From assembly GCA_024734495.1 (NCBI GenBank), contig JALMQS010000681.1, positions 9,251,576 to 9,315,575 of the forward strand: a stretch of 64,000 nucleotides of DNA. The letters run 5' to 3'. Below the pieces are notes generated by a model. That model was given only the letters and a program-made list of their open reading frames with translations, had not been told where the DNA came from and did not search any database. Both the position numbers and the translations under genes were made by a program. Below, one piece after another: positions 1-12,400 of the stretch. This stretch comes from Forficula auricularia (Eukaryota > Arthropoda > Insecta > Dermaptera > Forficulidae). How positions within the stretch are numbered: position 1 is the stretch's first letter; the number at the start of each line of letters is the position of its first letter.

Positions 1-207
1 GCACTTTTCGATTCAAGGAAAATTTAATAAAAAAGCAAGTGTTTTTAATATTTTTACTTTTAATAGTAATATTGAATAAATTAAAATAAATTTGTAAACT
101 TTTAGGTATTAAAAATAAATGTAGTAGAATATTTGGTTAACGACTTTGCACGACCCAAAGAATAAGCTTCGCGACCCAAATTTGGACCGCGAGGTTAAGA
201 ACCACTG
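1..207. mobile_element. hAT-like MITE fragment
   Basis: It matches the right-hand part (about 8560-8754) of the element at 7641-8754 and ends in the same terminal sequence, TTAAGAACCACTG. The left end is outside the window. Confidence 0.6.
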
Positions 208-249
208 GGTTAATTTATAATTTTATTCAAATATTTTAGAATTACTTAC

Positions 250-469
250 CAGATAGGAATATATTTGATTAGGATTCGCCTTTGCTTCAAGAAGTATTTC
301 GACAATTCTAGGATCATGGGATACCGTTGCTATAATTAGAGGTAGATGTGGACAAGGTTCTAAATTGGGATCTGCTCCGCGATCCAAAAGTTTTAATATA
401 GTCAGTTCGATTTTGTAAAGCCTTGAAATAGAAATTATATTGATAAAAGCATTCACATTTACTAAAAGC
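250..469 (-). CDS. ANKMY1: ANKMY1-like exon 11: ankyrin repeats
   Basis: Acceptor ataccaag, donor GTAAGTAA, 220 nt, phase 2 to 0. It encodes ELTILKLLDRGADPNLE and then DPRIVEILLEAKANPNQ, two consecutive ankyrin repeats that match the RTIKLLLRRGADPNL part of ANKMY1. This is the last exon inside the window; further ankyrin repeats and a MYND finger are expected to the left. Confidence 0.85.
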
Positions 470-3400
470 CTTGGTATACAGGAGGGACTCGAATATCCAC
501 CTAACTGTATGCAGGGCCGGATTTCAAGCAGCAGGCTGGGCCCGCATCACAAAGGGTCTACTTTTTAAAAAATATATTTAACAACTTAAATTAGGGAACG
601 AAGAAAAGATTTTTATATTATAGAGAAAAGGATCAGCCGGGATTCGAACTCGGACGCTGCATGAGCAGCTGTGACGCCTTTATAAGAACCATCTTATAAA
701 GGCGTCGTAGTGCACATGCGAAGATACCGGGTTTGAATCTCGGCTGATCCTTTTCTCCTAATGCAAAAATCTTTCTTCGTTCCCTAATTTAATTTAATTT
801 ATAGTGTCTTTCGACGCGGCCTCATTGTGATTGCGCCCTGGAGTGCGAAAATAAATTTATAAATATAATATGATTAAATAAGTAATACCTACTATATTTT
901 ATGTTTGTTATTATTTAAGAGTTCGAAGTCAAGATTAAAATTACTTTATATTTTTACAAGTGTACTAAAAGGTCAAATGAAAGGTTTTATTATTCAGCGC
1001 CTGCCAATGCAACCCGCTATTTCTATTTAAATGCATATCTTGCTAGGGGGCCTAAAAAAATCCCGAGAGGCTGAACACATTCTTCTCTCAAATAATTTTT
1101 TTTTTAATTTATTTAATGTCACCGGGAACAAAGCCCATTTAGACAGCACATAAGTAAAGTGTTAGTAGGGTTAGTGAGGGAGCCGAGCTTTCAGCCGATA
1201 GAAATTTTTATTTGCTAGCCAGGATCGAACCCTGGTCTCCCACTCCAACATCGCCATAATCAATCGATGCCAAAGCGAGGCCAGTGCGTTAGCCGACTGA
1301 GCAAACCCGACTCCCCCACAAATAATTAAATATCCAAGAAACTGAGAATTCCGATACGCTATCTGATGGTCTAAATTGAAACTAGCCACAGTGGGATAAA
1401 AAATTAAGCCACGACCCTAGCAAGGTTACCAAACGGTTTAGCCAGGAAACCAAAAGAAAGATACCCGATTTAAAAGGAGTAGAAAACCACATTGAGAAAC
1501 ATTATAAAAGCTAGAGATTGGGTACAGTTGAAGTTACAAGAGATTTGAAGATTGTAGGACACAAGAAAATTGAAGGTGTGATGAGAATTCCAGAGTCTTA
1601 GAGTTCTAGGAATAAACGAAATAATCTAAAAGCTACTGACCATTTGGAAGCTGATTTAATAACCCAAATAACATATCCCATACTGTGATCAGCACACACC
1701 CCGAAAGTCAAATTCTTACTCGCCAAATCGTGTGGTTTTTAGGGGTAATCGACACCTGAAGATGTCAATAAATACCGTATGATTACATATAACTCCTAAA
1801 CTGTTTATTCTACGGAAAATTCTATTATAAGGAAAATAGTAGAGGATGTAATTTTTGACATTTTTGTTAAAAAAATTTAAAAAGAACCCCCCAAAATGGG
1901 GGGGGGGGAGGAAGGAGTCAAAAATATAAATTCTAGCCCCTTTAGACTAAACTAAACCAAATTTTGTATACATATTCTGTATACCCCAGTAGGCTTGAAA
2001 TGCAAAAACCAACCACCCAAAATGGAGGGTCAAAAATGAAAATTCTAGCCCTACTCAACCTCAACCAAATTTTGCATACATAATCAGTGGGGCTCCAAAA
2101 GGCTAGCAATGCAAAAACTAACCACCCGAAATGGGAAGGGTCAAAAAATGAAAATCTAGGCGCTTGTACCAAACTTAACTTAGTTTTTGCATTTCTAGCT
2201 TTCTAGGAGTCCACAGAATATGTATACAAAATTTGGTTGAGTTTGGTCGAAAGGGCTAAGTTTTCATTTTTGATTGAATTTGACTTTCCGGGTGTGTGCT
2301 GATCACACTACAGTATGGGACATGTAATTTGGATTCTGAAATCTGCTTCCAAAATGGTTAGTAACTCTCGGTCTAAAATGGTGAATGCCTTTGTTCGATT
2401 AGTATTAGAATTGACCACCACAATGTTTGTATGTTAAGCGCAAACGAGTCTTTAGGGAGGACGGCTCAATTTTTATGTGATTTAAGGGAAAAATAATTCC
2501 AATCCATTTTGTTAGACTTACTTATTAAGTAAAATCCAATCGATTTCATCTTCTTTTACTTCGGAATTAATTCCATTATTTTCGTCATGAGTTTTGCTTC
2601 TTCCATTTTTCGTTTTCTTTTCAGTTCGTTCATTCTTTTTCGCCGATTTTTTATTTTCATCTATTTCATCTAATGAAATTGGTGTAAGATTAAATAAATA
2701 TTCCTGAACAGATTTACTTTTGAGTTGATTTAATTCATCGTTTTTCTGAGCAATGTTTTTTATAAAATCCGGTAAACTACCATAAGTCTCCTCTATATTA
2801 AATACGTCACCACGATAATAGAACTGCCACTAAAAACAATATTTATAAATTTTTTACTTTCACTTATATGAATTTATTTATATATCTTTCTATATGATAT
2901 CATCCTGATGCCAAAATCACGAATATACAAAAACATTGTTTTGAGTTATTACCATTTGAAAATTTTCAATAACACAGTAATTACTTACATTCTTGAATAT
3001 ATTCCTCAAGTTTAGGCTCATTTATTCATTCTATCCACAATCTGGGATAGAAAGTTTATCAAAAAATTGAATCTTATTTTTTCTTCTTTGGGTGCCATAT
3101 CAGGTCTCCCTGACGTATGTTATGTGTTTAGCTGTTTTACACAGATATACGGGACCTACTTTTTAACGCCGGTTCCGAACGGCTAGTTTGGAGAGGTTGA
3201 CTAGGCAAGTTATACTCTTGGTAGTTTGCCGCTGCTTTCCAAGAGGAGGCGACTGCAAATATCTGGCGAGACTCAGTCTCGAACCAGCATACTTCAGGAC
3301 AGCAACCCGATACTCTGACCATTGACCCACAGTCGCTTATAAAAAAAAATTGAATATTGGTTGATATTAGTGAAAAATCAATAAATTTATACATTCGTGG

Positions 3401-6400
3401 TTTTGTTAAATGTGAAATTCTTCTTCTTTTATTTGCTTCTCTTTCTTTATTTTTATTTGTCCAAATATGCGAAATATGCTCTTTTAAAAATTACATATTC
3501 AATTATAATATGTTCTTAGACGGATATAAAAATTTATAATGATTATACTTAAGTTTAAAGATGCAAATTGGAATCAATAATTTAAAAGGAGTGAAAGTCG
3601 TGTGGTGCACATAGATTGTGATTATATTAATTTACCTTTGAGGGAAAATATTTTTCGAAATTTTGGCCATTTTCTTCATCTAAAAATGAAAAATATAATA
3701 TTATACTAAAAATATGACAGTGTGTAGTAGATTTATGCTTTTAGTATTGAGGGTCTATAACTTAGTAACACTAAGATATGGCAGTATTTTATCTAGTTGT
3801 AACTCCAAAATTATAATAGCCTGAAGGATAGCTACTATTACAAGAATAAAGTCTACAGAATTTACAATTTTTTGAACCATTACTTTGGCCGAAATAAAAA
3901 ATTGATAGTTCAATGCCAAAAACTCCATGTTATTTAGATGGAAAACTTGCAACGCTGTGCGGCCAGATTAAATTGAGATAAAGACTTGAAACTTAGGGGA
4001 TATTATTATTTATTTATTTCGAACCATATGTCTGTAACAATTCGAAAATACCCAAAATAAGGACCCCCTAAACTACATATATCTAATGATCTAATTTTAT
4101 TACAATCCGAAGTAAATGGATAAAAATTTTGCTATGACTGATTGTCTTTCGAAATTTTTTATTTTGGTGTTTTTATTTTACACACGTCCTGAAAAAGATT
4201 CGAAAATTTTATCAAAATGTTTTTTTAGGAGATATTTTTTTCTGGCTGCCTGAACCCTTATAATTTAATTAGAGTCACATTAATATATTTCTCTTCATCT
4301 ATAAAAGAATACATTTTCACTATTTTTACACACTTTATATTAGCTTCACCTGTATGTATGTATATGTATCTATCTATGTATCAATGTGACTTTTGTTCTG
4401 TTAAATTCCGCCAACATTTCTCTATAATTATATTTAAAAAAAACTAAAAAACACGCTTCTAAAAAGTGGATTAATGATTGGGAGATGGATTAATTGGAAA
4501 TAAATATTATCGGAAAAGAGTTTTTTTATTTAATTAGTTTTCCTCTTATTAAAAACAAGGACTAAAAAGATGATCAAGGACAGTCGATGGTGGAGAAGTA
4601 ATCTCCGAAGTCGAAGCTCAAATTCAATGTATACATTAATTCATGTAAAATAATTGGCTTCTAAAATGTGACGGATGACTTGAGGGGAATATGGATTTGG
4701 AATAATTATCGGAAAAGAGTTTTTTTATTTAATTAGTTTTTTCCTCTTATTAAAAACAAGGACTAAAAAGATGATCAAGGACAGTCGATGGTGGGGAAGT
4801 AATCTCCGAAGTCGAAGCTCAAATTCAATGTATACATTAATTCATGTAAAATAATTGGTTCAATAAAATTGGCTTCTAAAAAGTGACGGATGACTTGAGG
4901 GGAATATGGATTTGGAATAATTATCGGAAAAGAGGTTTTTTTTATTTAATTAGTTTTTTCCTCTTATTATAAACAAGGACTAAAAAGATGATCAAGGACA
5001 GTCGATGGTGGGAAGTAATCTCCGGAGTCGAAGCTCAAATACAATCTATACATTAATTCATGTAAAATAATTGGTATTAATAAAATTTGGCTTCTAAAAA
5101 GTACTAAATAATGTAATAATCAAAAAGTGTGGATGCATGCAAATATGTACTTTTAATTACATATTTCTGACAAAGTGCCCACGCTTTTTTGATTATTACA
5201 TTATATTGTACTTTTTAGAAGCGTGTTTTTTAGTTTTTTTTTAATAAAATTATTATTTAAATTAAAGATTACTATTAAAATTTTAATTTTTTATATACAG
5301 ATTCTATGTTTTTTGTTTTACTAAATTCCATTACCATTTTGAGAGAGTCGTTTCCAATTTTCCAAAAGAAAATTTCGAATTTCTGGAGAAGAATCTTCGA
5401 CTATATTTTCTAAAAATGATTTTTCAATATCCATTATTAATTTCGATAATTTTGGAGTACGCCAAAATTTTGGTTTAAGAATAGAAGTCATTTCAGTTTC
5501 TTCATCTTCTCCATTTGATGACAATGAGTCTGAATAAGATTTTATTTCTTCTTCCTCATCATTTGTAATAGGCACTTTATTTAATTTTTTAACGCTCTTC
5601 TTTCTTGTGTTTTTATTAATTCTGGAATTAGGCCTAGAAAAAAATTCGAGTCTGTGCTTAAGACCACACGACAGAAGTGATAACTTATATGGCATTTATA
5701 ATTCTAATATTCTAAAATTATTAAAATTTATATTTTTATGAAAAATAAATTTTTCTATTTCTATTTTCTGTAGGCTAAATCGAAAAAAATTAAAAAAAAA
5801 ACTAAACCTTAAATTTAATATTTAAAAATAACATAACATAAATATATATTTAATAATCCCAAAAAATAATTAAAAGTTTATTTAAAAAATTTATTTTTTT
5901 ATAAAAATATAAATTTTAATAATTTTATTATTTTTTGAAAAGGAATAATTAATATATTTTCCGAAAATGATTGAACTGGTAATAGACCACAATCCAGAGA
6001 CGCGTGACGTGGCACGTGATGTGACGCGTGACGGCTCAATCTCATTTACTTCCCAGGGAAATAAAAATGTACATTAGCGCCAAAATTCAAAAATAAGATA
6101 TTAATTTCAGCTTAGAGTTAATACTGGCTAGACACAGACCCCAACCGTGACGCGTTATGAGTGACGCGTGACTGCTCAATCCCATTTACTGCCAAGTAAA
6201 ATAAAAAGTGTGCAAGGGGCGCCAAAAGAAGTTATCACTTCAAAAATAAATTTTCGAATTTGAATTCAATTTGATTAGAATCAACTTTACTTTTTGGTTT
6301 CTTCTTTTTTCTTTATTATTTCTTCTTTCAATACAAGGAAAGCACTCTCCCAATCATCTACATAGTCTACAAAGTGCTGCATACTGGAGGAGGCACATCA

Positions 6401-9400
6401 CTAATGGAGTGATACATTCATCATTGGGCTGATTCAGCATTGGCACATCGATCCAGCAGAATGTCAATTACATTAACATGTTGATTTGCCTGGATTTATA
6501 TTTACCATCAATATTGTGTTTGTAGCTCAGGCAAATTAGACCGAAAAAAGGCCCCGCTAGCCAATAAATATGCACAAGCTGGAAATAATTTTAATCGACG
6601 TTAGGTATTCCAAATAAGACTTATATTAATTTGCGACGGTTTCTGGCTGGTGATAAATTTTTGAGGGCCTAAAAACAACGAAAATTTAAGACTTTTTTTT
6701 CAGAATTTTGCTTATAACTCGAAAACCATGCCTCCTACAAATAAATTTTACTTTTACCAAAACGAAAGAACATAAAATTTTACGTTGAATTACCTACTAT
6801 TATGCTCATTAGGTGGTCACAAGAAACCACTCTTCGAATTTTTGGGGTATTGGCCTCCATAATAGTTGCCAATAAAAAATGAGATTGACAAAGTTTCATC
6901 TTAATTTGACAACGGTAACCCTTGTGAAATTTTATTCTCTTTCATTTTTGGTAAGAATGAAATTTTTCGTAGGACCTATTTTTTCGAGTTATAAGCGAAA
7001 ATATGAAAAAAGTGAAAACTTTTCGTGGTTTTTAGGCCCTCAAAAAGTTACGCACCAGCCGAAACCGTCACAAACTCATATAACTCTTATTTGGAATACC
7101 CAACGTCGATTAAAATGATTTCCAGCTTGTGCATATTTATTTACAGCAGAATTCTAACCTAGCTGGGCTTTGATTTCAAAAATAATTTTAGAAATATTTA
7201 TTTTACCGCTGCTACCATCAAGCATGTATTTCCACGTCCGTCCGCCACTCTTGGATCAAGGATGACCTGATATTTATTCGATGAAGGCGTGAAGGTGATT
7301 TCGAGCAGATGGGCAACAAAATCAGACTGGCCTTTACTGCAAGCTTGAAGACGTGTGAGACAACAAGTTTCGTGGATTCCTGGATCTCGAAATTTTGAAC
7401 GCACATTTGTAATAGCATAGAAACATTAAATCCAGAATCCCCTGTTACATAGAGAAAACAATTTGAGGATTCTGCTTTCATCGCCATTATTACCTACTAT
7501 CGAATCAATTAATTGTGATCGTTTAATTGATTTAAATTGATACTAGTTTTTAGGAAAAGAACAAAATAGTTTCTAAATACTATTAAAATGTTTATAGAGC
7601 AACGTTCCATCTCCAACCAAGACTTCCTCGGGCTTTAAACCAGTGGTTCTTAACCTTTTTAAGCTGCGAGCCAAATTTGAGAAATATGTTTATTTCACGA
7701 TCCCGCCCTACCCCCCCGTCAAAAAAATATTAATTAGGTACCTTTTTTTAGACGATACATGACAAATTTTCTTCAGTTTTCAATGATGACTGTTTTTAAC
7801 TCACATATAGTATTATTTTTAACCGACTTCAAAAAAAGGAGGAGGTTCTCTATTCAGACTGAATTTTTTTTTTGTGCTTATGTTTCCCTCATATCTCCGC
7901 CAATTGTGAATCGATTTTGAAAAAAAATTTGCATTGGGTCCAGTCTACGTTCGAATTGGTCCCATTTTTTTCGTAGGTATTAGACCTTTTTTGTTAGGTT
8001 TGTTCAGGACTAACTTCTTTGTTTATGAACCGATTTCGATGATTCTTTTTTTATTGGAAAGGGTGTATCTTAGGGATGGTGCAATATTAATTTGGTCAAG
8101 TTCTGATGATATGATCACTATTAATAACATCACTAAAAAGAGAAAAATAAAAATTTTTAAGAAAAAAATAAAACCGACTTCAAAAAAATTAAATGCAACA
8201 AAATAAAATACACTAAAAGGTATAAAATAATTATTATCTTATTTAGTTACAACTAAACGACGAAATATTAACATGAAATTACTTTTTTAAGTCGGTGCCA
8301 AACATATACCTTTTATGAATCGCACTCGACGGATCTTACTTAGTACGTTTGGTGGGTACGCTCGCTTATAGGTATAGTTTGTTTGGCACCGACTTCAAAA
8401 AGTAATTTCATGTTAATATTTCGTCGTTTAGTTGTAACTAAATAAGATAATAATTATTTTATACCTTTTAGTGTATTTTATTTGTTGCATTTAATTTTTT
8501 TGAAGTCGGTTTTATTTTTATCTTAAAATTTTTTTGTAACAATTAAGATAACCAAAGGTACTTTTCGATCTAAGTAAAATTTAATGAAAAAGAACGTGTT
8601 TTTCATATTTTCATTTTTTATTGTATTGAATAAATCATAATATATTATTCAACTTATAATAATAAGTAAAAATTTGATTAACGACTCTTCACGACACAAA
8701 AAATATTCTTTGAGGCCCAATTTCGGGTCGCGACCCATAGGCTAAGAACCACTGCTCTAAAACTATACTATACTAACTTTCGAAGAAAATCTACATAATG
8801 CCAGCCGATTTCAAATCAATATTGATGTTATGTGGTGCTGGAAGATCTGAGGAAGAAAAATAAAGCAATAATTTCCATTGCCTGTCGTAATATAGAAAAT
8901 TTTTAAAAATCGAAATATTCATTATTTAAACTATGTGGTTTCAGCTTTTGAATAGACTTGGTAGTTTAGACTAGACCAGGAGTGTCAGCCTTTTTACATT
9001 TCCTGGGCCACATTGGAAGAATACTAGTTCTTTTGGGCCCCACAACAAATACACCAACCTAATTGATAGGTGATAAGCAAAAAACTTAGAATATTATAGA
9101 TAACATAGTTAAGTAATTTAAGATTTATTGCTTTAAGCATTTTTAAAGTAAAAGACAAGTGAGCAATATAAAGTTATTGAAAAGTTTTTCATTGTTTTTG
9201 AGACATTAATCCATCGATATTTGGTTCAAAGAATTCTCAGTAAGTTCTCAAGGTACTCATAAAATATTTTGGATCTATCTTCTATCTTTTTGTGCTTCAT
9301 GCTTGACAAATAAAGTTCATGAATAAATAAAATTATTTAAGCATCATTTTATAAATAATGTGTTAAATTAAAAAAATTCATTACTTGTAAATTAATAGCA

Positions 9401-12400
9401 AGTTAAAATTATTATATTTTTAGTAATATCACAGGTATTTTTAGTCGTAATCTCATAAAATTTGTAAGTTTGCGATTTTTTGTTCGGCCGCCTTGGGCTG
9501 CATGCGGCCCCGGGACTGGACAAGCCTGGACTAGACCTTAAAATGTGAAATTTTTACTTTATCCAATGCGAAGCATGGGGAAAGTATTGTAATCGGTCTC
9601 GCGGCAAGCGCGACTTCAAAGGGTCCTCAGGTAAAGACTACGGAACCCATGAACGCAATTAAAATCACAAATTGTAGTATTCAAATAGGTTGAATTTCAA
9701 CACATGACGGTTTTGCCAAAAATTGCAGGGGTCTCGTCAAGAGGCCAAAAAATGCGATTTTTTCATTTAGTGCGTGCGGATGTATGTATGTATGTATGGA
9801 TGGATGGATGGATGGATGTATGGATGTATGGATGAATGGATGTTATCGTTTTTTTGGCCCACGATTTTTTCCACACCGTTGCACCTATTTAAATGAAATT
9901 GAAAACCTACCATTAGTTTAACAAAATGAAGCTCTGATTAGTTTTTGGTACATATCGGCCCACAAACATTAGTACTATGTTTCGGTACTTTTTTAGTTTT
10001 TTCTAAATATCTTGAAAATATTTTGAAAAAATTGACCGATATTAATTTCTCTTATAAAAGTGTCTTCTAACATGCCTGACTAGAACTAAGAAAATTAAAT
10101 CTTCGTTTTATAGTCGGTCTTGCCGTTCAGATCTGGTAGAAAACATAGGTAGTCTATTAATTGCCCGAATGTTAATATTTATAATAGAAATATAATTTGA
10201 TTTTTTCTCTTGTGTTATATTTTATTTTTACACAAAATTCAATTTAAATAATAATTTCAAGACCTTGGGTTGAGGGTGTACCCTAATAAGAAAAATCCCT
10301 AGTAATAGGTGTACAACTTTGCTTCCGCCGTTTCGCAATAGATGGCTGTAGCGGTAAGTGGTAGTCGAAATAAATAGATCGTAGATGTAATACAATAAGC
10401 TTAAGAATTTGTAAACATAACCCCATCGAAATATTAGTCGATTTGTGTCTGCATCATAAAGTTATTCTCCGATTAAACATGTCAGCTTACGAGCCAAATT
10501 CTCGTCATTTGCGGGAGGTTTTAATTTTCTGCTTTAATATGAAGAAATCTGCGGCTGAATGCTCTCTAAATACCTATGGTGAGGCCGTTATTAGTGAAAG
10601 AACGTGCCGAGAGTGGTTTCAACGCTTCAAGAACGGTGATTTTGACGTCGAAGACCAGCATGGCGGTGGAAGAGAGAAGTTTTCAAAGATGCAGAATTGG
10701 AGGCATTACTTGATCAAGACTCGTGTCAAACGCAACAAGAATTGGCAGGATCATTGGGTAGTGACGCAACAAGCCATTTCAAAACGCCTAAAAGTAATGG
10801 GAATGATTCAGAAACAAGGAAATTGGGTGCCGTACGAGTTGAAGCCGAGGAGATGTTGAACGGCGTTTGTTTGCTTGTGAACAGCTGCTTGCAAGACAAA
10901 GACGGAAGGGATTTCTGCATCGAATTGTGACTGGGGACAAAAATGGGTTCATTACGATAATCCCAAGCGCAGAAAAGCATGGGGATATCCCGGCCATTCT
11001 TCACATCGACGGCCAAACCGAATATTCACGGTTCCAAGGTCATGTCTCAGTATTTGGTGGGACCAGCTCGGCGTAGTGTATTATGAGTTGTTAAAACCGA
11101 CTGAAACAATCACAGGCGATCGTTATCGAACGCAATTAATGCGTTGAGCAGAGCACATTGAAAGACAAACGGCCGCAATGCAACAAGAGACATGATAAAG
11201 TTATTTTACAGCATGACAATGCTCGACCCCATGTTGCGAAAGTGGTCAAGACGTACTTGGAAACGTTGAAATGGGAAGTTCTACCCCACCCGCCGTATTC
11301 TCCAGTGGTGCTCCCTCGGACTATCACTTGTTTCGATCAATGGCACACGGCTTGGCTGACAGCACTTTGAGTCTTGTGAAGAAGTGAAAAATTGGATCGA
11401 TTCGTGGATAGCTTCAAAAGATGACCAGTTTTTTCAAAGCAGGATTCGTACGCTGCCCGAAAAGATGGGGAGAAAGTAGTGGCCAGTGATGGACAATACT
11501 TTGAATCTAAATGTATAACCAGTTTTTTACAATAAATCCTCGAATTTCGGAATAAAAACGGCGGAAGCAAAGTTGTACACCCTTTATTAATTACAAAATA
11601 ATTACCTCATATTCTTGATTTCGATAAGCGTGTTTTAAGATATCAACATGCAAGCTGTCATTATTCCAAGAATAAATGAGTTTTGGATACAACTTTTTTT
11701 TTCTTTTCCAATGAGGCAATAATACTTCTTTTTTAGCCATTTCACCTAATTGAGCCAATTCTTCAATAAATGTAATTTCTTGGACGGGAGGGCTGTCAAC
11801 ATCGGTTTCTATCATTTCTTGATCCATTTCAGATGAACAATACATATCCACTTCTTTTACATCTTTGTTAATTTTTAATAAATTTAATCCTATGTTATTT
11901 AACTGATCAAAATAGAGAGGCTTAGGCCAAAACATCTAGAGAGAAAACAAAACAATGTAGATATGTAATGAAAAAAGACTAAGATGTCGGCCTCCCTGGT
12001 GTAATGGTCAGCATGTCTGGCTGGCAACCCGGAGGTCTCGGGCTCGATTCCCGGCTATACCCAGACATATTTTCTGTAAGTTTAGGGTCTTGAAAAAAAT
12101 TAAGTGGGAGATAAATTTAACCTAATTTATCGAACGGAGAATTTACCACTGCTCGAAGCCCCTATAAACTTAGTAAATTGGATATTGGATTGTATCTAAC
12201 TTTCTGAGCTTTGGCTCGTGATCCCGGCTTCTTTCCTTGTACTCTGTTCTTTTCATGATGGAGGGGCCAGCCCATACAGGGCTTTAGGGGATGGACCTTC
12301 TGGTGTATCTGCTTCTCACATCAATATCATTAAAAAAAAAGATGAGAATTGGCGAGGAAACTATGTACAATTAGGGTGACCATTCGACCCATATTAAAGC

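Noticed and set aside
3755..3952. Hydrophobic minus ORF (VIVAILQAIIILELQL)
   Set aside because: No acceptor/donor pair fits the ANKMY1-like phases and the content is simply AT-rich.
7218..7487. 89-codon minus ORF overlapping ANKMY1-like exon 6
   Set aside because: Its first part may be real exon sequence, but the downstream part is out of the ankyrin frame; VADGRGNTCLMVAA in the other frame is the family match.
10697..11327. Several ORFs on both strands across 10.4-11.6 kb as separate genes
   Set aside because: The plus-strand ones are pieces of a single frameshifted mariner transposase; the minus-strand ones are shadows.
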